Source of the DNA: Euryarchaeota archaeon UBA130
GTDB lineage: Archaea > Thermoplasmatota > Poseidoniia > Poseidoniales > Thalassarchaeaceae
Direction: 5' to 3'
Assembly: GCA_002505775.1 (NCBI GenBank)
Contig: DAVY01000015.1
Coordinates: forward strand, 62,475-85,977
Length of the DNA stretch: 23,503 nt
The position numbers were made by a program, and so were the translations under genes. This document shows, one piece after another, positions 7,706-14,644 of this stretch; positions within the stretch are counted from its first letter, which is position 1; each line of letters begins with the position of its first letter. Under the pieces are notes generated by a model. The model saw nothing but the letters and a program-made list of their open reading frames with translations, made no database searches and was not told where the DNA came from.

Positions 7706-8574
7706 TCATTGCAATCTATCCCAGATCCCGCATGCTCAGAGCAGAACCTATTTCGACAGGTGTAGCATCGAAAGTCGAAGGCACTGACATCAGCATTACA
7801 ACCAGGATGTCCGCATGAGTCTACGGCAGGAGAGGAGGGGGACGAAATCGTACTACTCAAGTTCATTCTAGTGCCCCTATTGCCCCCATCCTTCTCACTC
7901 GAATCATACCCGCTTTCCCACCAGTCATCGCCAACTACCTCTTCGTCCCCAGCTACTCCATTTTCCTCCTGAATCCCTAGAACCTTGATGACATAAGGGC
8001 TAGACAGAAAACGATTCTCTATTCCAAGCTCTTCCAACCTACGTAAACCATCCTCCTTAGACTGAATTTTACCTCCTCTGACTTGCAAGAAATCTATCAG
8101 CCTGTCATAGGAGCGGACGTATGATGGAGCAAGCTCACGATTCAGATTTAGTGGTCTACGACGTTGGGAGGAATAATCTAATCTGGGCTCTCTGTTGAAG
8201 TTCTGATTATCCCGCCACGGGGCCTTTCCTTGCTGAATGCCTACTACAATGAGCATAAGAATAATTGGCCCAAATGCAAATAGGCATGCATAGAACAGAA
8301 GTCCTTCCCCCACCCCACTGTATAAGAATAAAGATAGAAAGAGTGCGGGTATGAAGAAAACAAATTTATTGTCCGTTTTTTCATCAATGAATTTTATTGC
8401 ACCCCAAGCCCCGCTAAAAAATAAAACAATGAGAGCTATTACAATTTCACCTGACAAAGCTATCACTCCAAAGAGTAGCCAAGGCGCTGTCCCGGCGCCT
8501 TGGCCGATGAAGTACCTGTTGATTGATGCGTAGCATCTGCAGTCACTGCCTATCGGGCTCCTTCTATGGGACAT
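7693..8574 (-). CDS. Unknown membrane protein: three N-terminal helices and a C-terminal zinc finger
   Basis: A 293-residue protein with no recognised function. Three hydrophobic segments are visible at about 31-57, 70-87 and 91-113. A cytosolic linker rich in basic and polar residues follows, with a possible small helical domain at about 150-200 (YDRLIDFLQVRGGK, then LRRLEELGIE). An acidic/serine linker comes next. The last 40 residues form a Cys/His cluster with ligands C254, C259, C270, C273, C278, H281, C288 and C291, spaced like a treble-clef AN1 or B-box zinc finger. The N terminus carries a small Cys pair (DCRCY). ATG 8574 is preceded by GAGGGGG. It lies between the helicase (convergent) and priS (upstream, same strand, 73-base gap). 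Membrane-tethered zinc-finger proteins of this kind may scaffold protein or nucleic-acid contacts (inference). Confidence 0.75.
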   Translation of the reverse strand: MSHRRSPIGSDCRCYASINRYFIGQGAGTAPWLLFGVIALSGEIVIALIVLFFSGAWGAIKFIDEKTDNKFVFFIPALFLSLFLYSGVGEGLLFYACLFAFGPIILMLIVVGIQQGKAPWRDNQNFNREPRLDYSSQRRRPLNLNRELAPSYVRSYDRLIDFLQVRGGKIQSKEDGLRRLEELGIENRFLSSPYVIKVLGIQEENGVAGDEEVVGDDWWESGYDSSEKDGGNRGTRMNLSSTISSPSSPAVDSCGHPGCNADVSAFDFRCYTCRNRFCSEHAGSGIDCNDCTK

Positions 8575-8647
8575 ATCCCCCTCGGGGCTCTCGAAGATAA
8601 ACCAAATGCCTTATTCCATTTCTTCTGTATAAATTATCCACTAATCT

Positions 8648-9955
8648 CTAGTTTCGGAGCGCTATTCTCATTGTTACTTCCGTGCTCCCTGAAATCTCCC
8701 CCTTTCCCTCTCTAATTGGGAGCCCCAGGCGAGAGCAGAGCTCCAGATGGGAGGCTGACCATGGGTGTGCACATCTCTCACTCGCCTCATATCCAAGTAC
8801 GGTCAACGGCTCAACTTCTCCAACCCATTGGCCTTGTGCCATACGACCAGTGACTCTCACCCATGCGTGTTCGAATTTTCGGAGGTCATGTTCAAACTGA
8901 CTCAAACCTGCTCCTGATAATCGACCAAGGAGGAAATCACGTGGTATTGCACGAGGAACGATTGCAAGGACCCTGAATCCATCACTTAGAAAAGCCACAG
9001 GTCCAATATTCATCGAATCAAAGACTTTAATGGCATTTTCTACAGCCTGTCTCACATCACCCCATTTACGTGGAAGCCAAGCGACAACTGCCGAGCGATC
9101 CTTTGTACCAGGGACATGGCTACTCACTTCTATGCTCGTGTATTCTTGCTCCTGGCCATCTTCCTCCCTCCCTCGGAAACTATCATATTTTGGCCACCTT
9201 ATACTTGGTAAGGAGAAAGCGGGCCTATTCGGGATCTTTACCGCTGAAGGGTGGCGAGGAACCAGATCAATCCATTTAGAAACTGGAAGATTCATCCATT
9301 CTTCCTTCATAATTGTGCATTGCCACCCTGTGGAACCGTGAAGGGTCCCCGGAACTCTGATTATTCTTCGGGTGTCTGCAGTGACCACTGGATCTACTGG
9401 ATGTCCAGCCTCTAGCACCTTCCTCAACAATTCCTTTCGATGTCTCCGAACGCCTTCCTCTCTCTTCTCTGGATTTGGCTCTGCAAAGAGACTTCGGTCA
9501 GGGTCACGAGCAATAATGTGGAACCCCTTGCTTCCTGAGAAGGTAACATGCTGAATTTCCAACTCGGTATTCTCAAGAATCCAATCTCTGGCTTTTATGG
9601 TAGCCAATCTAGCTTCTTCTAGCTTTTTTTTACAGAAGGGACGCATATCAATATCGAAGACAACAAGGTGATCCAAAAGTATCGGACTAGGTTTACTTGA
9701 ATCCTTCATTCTAGGTAGATTAATTGGGTTTAGCCAAGATGAGGTTGAAACAAAAACATCTGTTGGCATGCATCCAGTGAAGTCTTGTATCAACTTCTTT
9801 CCTGTAGATATCTTACGTCGAGAAGTTATCCACGGCCCTTTCAGAGATTTCCATCTAAATTGATGCTGAGATGGTTTTGACAGCCAAGTGAGATCTATCT
9901 CCCCCATCTCCGAGTAGTGCTTTTCGAGCTCGTCCTCACTCCACATAGCAATCAT
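8648..9955 (-). CDS. priS: DNA primase small (catalytic) subunit PriS
   Basis: Catalytic subunit of the archaeo-eukaryotic replicative primase, which makes primers for DNA polymerases and partners PriL (not in this window). The protein is 435 residues. Catalytic hallmarks: VVFDIDM at 98-104 with the metal-binding D101/D103 pair; SGSKGFHI at 140-147, the nucleotide-binding SGxKGxH motif; and the DTRRIIRVPGTLHGSTG segment at about 194-210 containing the third acidic and basic residues of the primase core. The C-terminal half (EYTSIEVSSH onward) is less conserved. ATG 9955 and ATG 9946 are both possible starts (MIAMWSEDE). The gene is divergent from the CDIN1-like nuclease with a gap of about 70 bases. 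No strong ribosome site is seen, so a leaderless or short-leader mRNA is likely. Confidence 0.92.
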   Translation of the reverse strand: MIAMWSEDELEKHYSEMGEIDLTWLSKPSQHQFRWKSLKGPWITSRRKISTGKKLIQDFTGCMPTDVFVSTSSWLNPINLPRMKDSSKPSPILLDHLVVFDIDMRPFCKKKLEEARLATIKARDWILENTELEIQHVTFSGSKGFHIIARDPDRSLFAEPNPEKREEGVRRHRKELLRKVLEAGHPVDPVVTADTRRIIRVPGTLHGSTGWQCTIMKEEWMNLPVSKWIDLVPRHPSAVKIPNRPAFSLPSIRWPKYDSFRGREEDGQEQEYTSIEVSSHVPGTKDRSAVVAWLPRKWGDVRQAVENAIKVFDSMNIGPVAFLSDGFRVLAIVPRAIPRDFLLGRLSGAGLSQFEHDLRKFEHAWVRVTGRMAQGQWVGEVEPLTVLGYEASERCAHPWSASHLELCSRLGLPIREGKGEISGSTEVTMRIALRN

Positions 9956-9994
9956 CCGTGCATCTAAGAAGGGGTATCAGACTTTGGCTTATCG

Positions 9995-10003
9995 TAAATA
10001 ATT
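9995..10003 (+). promoter_or_regulatory. TATA-like element for the CDIN1-like gene, possibly shared with priS
   Basis: GTAAATAAT is centred about 27 bases before ATG 10026, the spacing expected for an archaeal TATA box driving a leaderless transcript. This supports ATG 10026 over the upstream TTG at 10002, which falls on the element. Read on the other strand it gives ATTATTTAC, which could also serve priS with a leader of roughly 20 bases. Confidence 0.45.
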
Positions 10004-10025
10004 GCCACTTTCACTCGGTGGGTTC

Positions 10026-11099
10026 ATGGAGTTCACTACCCTCGCAGTGCTGTTGAGCGAAGATAAAAGAGCCAAGGGGCGAAGAGGCCGTCGAAGAGAT
10101 AGACGCCGTTCTGATGATGAAAAACCCCCTAAACAAAGAGGCCAAGACATGGATTCAGAATCTATCAAGAGAGCATTAGGAAGATTCAATGCAGAACCTC
10201 CTCCAATGGGATTCCCCAGAGAAATAGACCCACCACCAAGAAAAATTGACGTGAAATGGAAATTGAATGCTGTGTCCAGGGATGTCCAGAACAAGACTGG
10301 TGAGATAGTTAGCAGGAGGGGGGAATTTGGATTTCTTCCCCAAGAAAGGGTGGATGAGATTGCCTCAGAGTTGGAGGGGCTCCCAATATCTCTCGAGCAG
10401 GCCCTTTCTCTCAGGAACGCATTGAACCAGGAGAAGAGCGTTTATTCCCACCACAAACTCATGCGTAGATCCAACGAATTGAGCCGTAGGTATAATTCTG
10501 GGGAGGATGTAATTTCCCTTTCCAAGAGATTTGACGCTCCTCCTGTGAATACATTTAGAGCGATCCTGACAGGCAGGGGGTGGTCAAAGAACAGGATTAA
10601 GGAATCACTAAAGCAACCTTCAAGGATGAAACCTAGGGATAGGGAGCAGTTCGAACTTGCAGAGTCGATGGATAGGGTAAGCTCAGTGAATCAGGATGAA
10701 ACCCATAAGGCTTCGATGGTTTTTGAGGACGTATTGTATCTCTTCTTTGACTCCATAGGTGTCAGATACAGGACTCAGGAGCAACTAATGGCTGAACAAA
10801 AGAAAGCAGAGGGAAGGGCGGTTATAACTCCAGATCTACTGATGATAGACGATGTCAGGATTAACGGCGTTCCATGTGCCTGGATAGATGCGAAGCACTT
10901 CTTCGGAGCAGATTTGAAGTTCCCTAGGAAGAAGACCCAGAAACAAGTTGATCGATACGTTGCTGAGTACGGGCACGGCGCTATAGTTTACAGACATGGC
11001 TTCTGCTCGGGGTTAAAGATTGATGGTGCCGAAAAGCTAGACGCGAGTCCACTAGATCTCACTCTTCTCGATAAATTTCACGAAGAGTCCAAATCATAG
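10026..11099 (+). CDS. CDIN1/C15orf41-like nuclease (TPD family, PD-(D/E)XK fold)
   Basis: Predicted metal-dependent nuclease of 357 residues. The C-terminal domain shows the family signature: ITPDLL (TPD at 268-270) and, 16 residues later, AWIDAKHFFG (D287-A-K289), which together form the D...(D/E)xK active site. KTQKQVDRYVAEYGHGAIVYRHGF then parallels the region after WIESKASFGD in human CDIN1. The preceding part (about 110-260) aligns by eye with the CDIN1 helical/HTH region: SVYSHHKLMRRSNELSRRYN, then ISLSKRFDAP..TFRAILTGRGW, then FEDVLYLFFDSIGVRYRTQEQL. A long, very basic, probably disordered N-terminal region (RRGRRRDRRR) is extra. ATG 10026 fits the upstream TATA element; GTG/TTG-type starts upstream are alternatives. 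Its place beside primase suggests a DNA-maintenance role (inference). The 3' end overlaps the convergent pantoate kinase gene by 6 bases. Confidence 0.8.
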   Translation: MEFTTLAVLLSEDKRAKGRRGRRRDRRRSDDEKPPKQRGQDMDSESIKRALGRFNAEPPPMGFPREIDPPPRKIDVKWKLNAVSRDVQNKTGEIVSRRGEFGFLPQERVDEIASELEGLPISLEQALSLRNALNQEKSVYSHHKLMRRSNELSRRYNSGEDVISLSKRFDAPPVNTFRAILTGRGWSKNRIKESLKQPSRMKPRDREQFELAESMDRVSSVNQDETHKASMVFEDVLYLFFDSIGVRYRTQEQLMAEQKKAEGRAVITPDLLMIDDVRINGVPCAWIDAKHFFGADLKFPRKKTQKQVDRYVAEYGHGAIVYRHGFCSGLKIDGAEKLDASPLDLTLLDKFHEESKS

Positions 11100-12071
11100 A
11101 ATTTGCCCTATTCTCGATATGACAGCTGTCAATCCATTCTCATTTAATTTTCGAACAATTATCTCGGGATTGGTCAAATTATAATTTATGTCTCTGGGGA
11201 CTATTGCAACGCTAGTACCTAGCATACAAAGAAGCGGACGGATCTCCTCCGCCATTCCGACATCTAGAATTGAAGATTCACAAATATTCAGAACATTAGC
11301 TCTGGCAGACTCTCCTGAAAGTCCGCTATCCAATGAGAATGCCTCCGAGCTGGTCACCAAATCATGCCATCTCGACTTATCCCAGACTCCCTCTAAAAGG
11401 CTCCTTAGATTTTCATTTCCGGATTTTGTAATTGCGGTTTTCCATTTTGAATCCTCTATGTAGGTAGAAGTGTGTTTGCTGTACTGATCATTCCATGCAA
11501 GTATAATATCTGAATCAGAGCTCCAACCAACAGATTCTCCAGGCCCTCTGTCCAGAAGATGTCCACTGTAGGGTGACCCGGGAGACTTTCTAACCACCAC
11601 TCCACCCGAAGCTAACGCTGTCACATCTCCAAGACCGCTTGATCTTTCCCGGTCAACTAGATGGGCAACCAAAAGCGAGCGTCTCTTGCTCTCCTCATAG
11701 GGAATCCCTACTGCCCGTTGTAAGGAATCACAGAAGGCAATTGAACCTGCCGCTGACATACCAAAACCTTGTCCCGTTGGCAGACCAAGCTTTACTGTAA
11801 CTTCCCAATCATATTCTAGAATCTCTGGGAGAATTTTCCCGATAATCTGTAGCGCATGAATGTACATCTCAGAATCTCCATTGTAGCCAATGAATGACAC
11901 CTCGATCCTTCCTTCTCCTTCACATCCCCTGGTAATTACTTCAACACCATCTTCCAGGCAAATACCTGCTCCTAGACTACCTTGTTTAGTCAGCTCATTG
12001 GCTTCGTCTTCTACAGTGAAGATTAGAGTGATGTGGCCACCACTATATCCACGACCAAGTAGGTCAGACAC
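11094..12071 (-). CDS. Pantoate kinase, GHMP family, archaeal CoA biosynthesis
   Basis: Phosphorylates pantoate to 4-phosphopantoate, the archaeal alternative to the bacterial pantothenate kinase route; cytosolic, 325 residues. Family features: GYSGGHITLIF at the N terminus; LTKQGSLGAGICLEDGVEV at about 28-45; the GHMP phosphate-binding loop LPTGQGFGMSAAGS at about 98-111; and SSGLGDVTALASGGVVV in the middle. Together the first two and the loop are distinctive of pantoate kinase among GHMP kinases. The start is GTG at 12071, placed about 28 bases after a strong TATA box. It follows rpo3 on the same strand after 38 bases but appears to have its own promoter. The phosphopantothenate synthetase partner is not in this window. 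Confidence 0.88.
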   Translation of the reverse strand: MSDLLGRGYSGGHITLIFTVEDEANELTKQGSLGAGICLEDGVEVITRGCEGEGRIEVSFIGYNGDSEMYIHALQIIGKILPEILEYDWEVTVKLGLPTGQGFGMSAAGSIAFCDSLQRAVGIPYEESKRRSLLVAHLVDRERSSGLGDVTALASGGVVVRKSPGSPYSGHLLDRGPGESVGWSSDSDIILAWNDQYSKHTSTYIEDSKWKTAITKSGNENLRSLLEGVWDKSRWHDLVTSSEAFSLDSGLSGESARANVLNICESSILDVGMAEEIRPLLCMLGTSVAIVPRDINYNLTNPEIIVRKLNENGLTAVISRIGQIL

Positions 12072-12093
12072 GTTAAGCCCCTACCGTTCAGGG

Positions 12094-12104
12094 AAATAAT
12101 ATAT
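12094..12104 (-). promoter_or_regulatory. TATA box for the pantoate kinase gene
   Basis: On the minus strand the sequence reads ATATATTATTT, one of the best TATA matches in the window. It is centred about 28 bases upstream of the GTG start at 12071, giving a leaderless or nearly leaderless transcript. It begins only a few bases after the rpo3 stop, so pantoate kinase can be expressed apart from the ribosomal operon. Confidence 0.6.
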
Positions 12105-12109
12105 CCCGC

Positions 12110-12997
12110 TCAGAGAACTGCCTTGAGGTCATCCTCAATGCCACTAAATCTTCCCGAAAGCTCAGAAACAGCCATCTCAAAGGCTACCTTTGGACTCATT
12201 GATCCATCGGTCTCGAAGGATAGAACGAATTCATCAGGGACATCTTCCAAAATCACTGCATCATTGAACTCTCTAGACTCTTCTGTTCCAGAGCCCACAT
12301 GATTCAAGTCCTTCTTGAGTTGTTCTACCTTATAGAAGTCCTCCAATTTACCGTTCTTGTCGAAATCGCTGGCCTTGATCCCTAGTCCAAGATCCCATAG
12401 AATTTTGGCTCTTGACTTTATTTTGATTACCCCTATCTGTCTGGGATTGAATGCAACTCCACTTACAGGCGACCACTTGACATGATCTCTTCCCCTGCCC
12501 ATAACAGCCGTCGCTGAGAACTCTATCATTTGGCCTTGGAATAGCTTAGTTATCGGTATTGGCCGGTACTTCTCTGGGATGAATCCCTCTGGGTCTCCAA
12601 GGAAATTCAAGTCTCCAGCGGTGACCCAAACACCCTCTTTTGACCCCTTCACTTGACAGTAGTAGAGCATAGTGCATTGAACGCACCCCCTCTCTTCTTC
12701 TACCATTTCAGAACAGTCTGGACATTCATCTTGGAAGTGGAAACCTCCATGGTTGGTTGGGATAGGTATCATAGCGAGCCTTTGAGCAATTACTTCATCT
12801 GGAAGAGGCCCATCAGTTTCCCATACTTCACCGTTTTCAACCTCAGTCTTCTTGACAAATTTTACGGTGTCTATGGCCATCTTTGGAGTATCAGAAATAA
12901 GCGTCCTCCTGATAGAATTCACAAATGCCCTATCAGTTTCTTTCAATAGAATATTGATCTTTTCGTCATCTTCATAGAGAATCTCTGCCTTAACCAT
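12110..12997 (-). CDS. rpo3: RNA polymerase subunit D (Rpo3)
   Basis: Alpha/Rpb3-equivalent assembly subunit of archaeal RNA polymerase, pairing with subunit L; 295 residues. Recognised by TDRAFVNSIRRTLISDTPKMAIDTVKF at 21-47, EVIAQRLAMIPIPTN at about 68-82, and the C-terminal VLSFETDGSMSPKVAFEMAV. Five cysteines (C92, C95, C105, C108, C114) sit in one short loop at the position of the Rpb3 zinc loop. The region where some archaeal D subunits carry a ferredoxin-like Fe-S domain has no cysteines here. ATG 12997 is preceded by GAGGTG, which overlaps the end of the uS11 gene. It is the last gene of the uS13-uS4-uS11-rpo3 block. Confidence 0.95.
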   Translation of the reverse strand: MVKAEILYEDDEKINILLKETDRAFVNSIRRTLISDTPKMAIDTVKFVKKTEVENGEVWETDGPLPDEVIAQRLAMIPIPTNHGGFHFQDECPDCSEMVEEERGCVQCTMLYYCQVKGSKEGVWVTAGDLNFLGDPEGFIPEKYRPIPITKLFQGQMIEFSATAVMGRGRDHVKWSPVSGVAFNPRQIGVIKIKSRAKILWDLGLGIKASDFDKNGKLEDFYKVEQLKKDLNHVGSGTEESREFNDAVILEDVPDEFVLSFETDGSMSPKVAFEMAVSELSGRFSGIEDDLKAVL

Positions 12998-13007
12998 AAT
13001 TCACACC

Positions 13008-13388
13008 TCAGACTCGCCTTCCTCGGCGACCTCCCTTTGACTTGGTACCATCAGTAGGTATGGGAGTGACATCTTCGATCCTAGTTATCTGCATCCCAGC
13101 TCTCGTTAGAGCCCTGATTGCAGATGTAGCGCCGGGAGCATTATGGGACTTATTACCACCCGCTCCCCTATACTTCACAATCACCTGATTGAAGTCCTTT
13201 TCAACAAGCATTTCGGCCATCCTCTCTGCAGCCCTCATCGAGGCGAAAGAACTAGATTTTTCAGATCCGCCCTTTGTCACCATTCCGCCAGAAACCTTGC
13301 AGATAGTCTCAGATCCAGTAAGGTCAGTAGCCGTCATCAACACGTTGTTGTGTGTTGTAAAAATGTGTAGAATAGCCTTGTGTGACAT
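13008..13388 (-). CDS. rps11: Small-subunit ribosomal protein uS11
   Basis: Platform protein of the 30S subunit, contacting 16S rRNA and the mRNA exit region; 126 residues. The C-terminal half is diagnostic: GGNKSHNAPGATSAIRALTRAG, then IEDVTPIPTDGTKSKGGRRGRRV. The N-terminal MSHKAILHIFTTHNNVLMTATDLTG matches the archaeal form. The start is ATG 13388, with GGAG about 11 bases upstream. It shares one base with the uS4 stop (TGATG), implying coupled translation. An in-frame TTG directly before the ATG is a less likely start. Confidence 0.96.
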   Translation of the reverse strand: MSHKAILHIFTTHNNVLMTATDLTGSETICKVSGGMVTKGGSEKSSSFASMRAAERMAEMLVEKDFNQVIVKYRGAGGNKSHNAPGATSAIRALTRAGMQITRIEDVTPIPTDGTKSKGGRRGRRV

Positions 13389-14071
13389 CAATTATCACTC
13401 TCCGGCATTGTATCTTCCATTGTGGGGGCAGCCGCCTCGCCTGCTTTGATGTCGTCAACAAAAGAATCTGCAACCTTAACTGGTCCACCGACTGTCTCCG
13501 CTTCTTCCTCTGAGGTATCAATAGTCGCCCTCATTTTCTCAAGGTCTAGTCTGAACGGATGTTCAGGGTTCTCATACTTGGACCCTGATGTGTATCTGAG
13601 CTGCTCTTCTTCGTCTCTTAGGACGTGATAGCCGGGGACAGTCATTTTCTGCTCACCAATTGAAATGTGTCCGTGGACAATAAGGTTTCTTGCGGCCCTC
13701 ATCGAAGGTGCTAATCCCTTGTAGTAGACCTGTGATTGAAGCCTCCTTGCAAGCATAAGCTCCACATCTATCTGAAGTACGCTATCCAAACTCGATCCTT
13801 CGGAGAGAAGACCCTTCCTTGTCAGGGAGTTGATCAAGTCATCTTTCTCCCTGGCGAAGTGACCTTCTGAGGTGTCCACTCTACCAATTAGCTTCATCGC
13901 CTGGTTTCTGTGCCTTCGTAGAGCAGATTTTTCTCTCCAGATCTCTCTCATTCCGCCTACTTTCTTCAGTCCATACTTGGCCTTGAGGGCATGCTCCTCC
14001 TCGATTCTGGCCTGCTTCCATGGGTGTGTAGGTGTTTGTGTCTTAGGTCTTGCAAATTTTGGATCGCCCAT
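13388..14071 (-). CDS. rps4: Small-subunit ribosomal protein uS4
   Basis: Early-binding 16S rRNA assembly protein; 227 residues. Archaeal features: MGDPKFARPKTQTPTHPWKQARI at the N terminus, YGLKKVGGMREIWREKSALRRHRNQAMKLIG, and the S4 RNA-binding domain LARRLQSQVYYKGLAPSMRAARNLIVHGHISIG. A C-terminal extension of about 45 residues (DTSEEEAETVGG to the end) is strongly acidic and low in complexity, making the protein longer than the usual 170-190 residues. ATG 14071 has GAGGTGAT immediately upstream. It sits between uS13 and uS11 in the conserved archaeal order. Confidence 0.96.
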   Translation of the reverse strand: MGDPKFARPKTQTPTHPWKQARIEEEHALKAKYGLKKVGGMREIWREKSALRRHRNQAMKLIGRVDTSEGHFAREKDDLINSLTRKGLLSEGSSLDSVLQIDVELMLARRLQSQVYYKGLAPSMRAARNLIVHGHISIGEQKMTVPGYHVLRDEEEQLRYTSGSKYENPEHPFRLDLEKMRATIDTSEEEAETVGGPVKVADSFVDDIKAGEAAAPTMEDTMPESDN

Positions 14072-14080
14072 CTAATCACC

Positions 14081-14548
14081 TCACTTCTTCCTCTGAACTC
14101 CAAGAGCTGAGCCCTTTCTTCCATTGCTTCTTAGCCTCTGGCCTCTAACCTTGTGCCCACTTCTGTGCCTCATTCCTCGATAAGTCTTGATTCCAGCCAT
14201 TCTGGCTATGTCGTCATCTCTAGTCATCTTGACCTCAAGTGCTACGATGTGAGCATCCTCATTAGTCTCCAGATCTCTCTGTCTGTTCATTAGCCACCAT
14301 GGCATTTTGGTTGCATAGGTCCCTATTGAGTCCCTGAGTTTTTCTTGTTCTTCATCACTGAGATGCCCTCCAAGTTTACTGCCATCGATACCCGAAAGAC
14401 GGCATATCATCTCAGCCGTCCTCATCCCTATTCCTTTGATAGAGCATAAGCCAACGGAAATCTTTCTGAGCCCGTCTACGTCTGTATCTGCTATTCTGAT
14501 GATGTAAGAGAAGTCATCTCCCAGTTGTGTCTCATCTAATTCTGTCAT
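14081..14548 (-). CDS. rps13: Small-subunit ribosomal protein uS13
   Basis: 30S head protein contacting 5S/23S bridges and P-site tRNA; 155 residues. Recognised from DFSYIIRIADTDVDGLRKISVGLCSIKGIGMRTAEMICR near the N terminus and from the basic C terminus AGIKTYRGMRHRSGHKVRGQRLRSNGRKGS. ATG 14548 is chosen because a purine run (GGGGGGA) lies 6-12 bases upstream. An in-frame GTG at 14569 would add 7 residues that are not conserved. It heads the uS13-uS4-uS11-rpo3 group. Confidence 0.95.
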   Translation of the reverse strand: MTELDETQLGDDFSYIIRIADTDVDGLRKISVGLCSIKGIGMRTAEMICRLSGIDGSKLGGHLSDEEQEKLRDSIGTYATKMPWWLMNRQRDLETNEDAHIVALEVKMTRDDDIARMAGIKTYRGMRHRSGHKVRGQRLRSNGRKGSALGVQRKK

Positions 14549-14570
14549 GTACGGTCCCCCCGTGTTCACC

Positions 14571-14622
14571 GGTCACCCAGTGGCTGTTAAGCATCCGGGC
14601 GACCAACCATTCCTATATGAAC
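14571..14622 (-). promoter_or_regulatory. uS13 operon promoter with an overlapping 10-bp inverted repeat
   Basis: A TATA-like TTCATATAG lies on the minus strand at about 14613-14621. Between it and the gene is an imperfect dyad at 14571-14604: arms GGTCGCCCGG and its partner CTGGGTGACC pair over 10 positions, with two G-T wobbles and a 14-base loop. With transcription starting some 26 bases after TATA, the start would fall inside this dyad. It could therefore be an operator rather than an RNA hairpin. Either reading is unproven. Confidence 0.4.
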
Positions 14623-14644
14623 CGATTGGAGACCATTGTGGCCA

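Noticed and set aside
4903..8574. Defence island containing the SF2 helicase and zinc-finger membrane protein
   Set aside because: No nuclease, methylase, Argonaute, TIR or other defence partner lies on either side; the two genes are convergent and flanked by housekeeping genes.
10002..10025. TTG start for the CDIN1-like gene 24 bases before ATG 10026
   Set aside because: The TTG falls on the TATA-like element, and the ATG has the right spacing for a leaderless transcript.
14571..14604. Possible tRNA or small RNA upstream of uS13
   Set aside because: Only one stem is present; no cloverleaf, anticodon arm or T-loop consensus.
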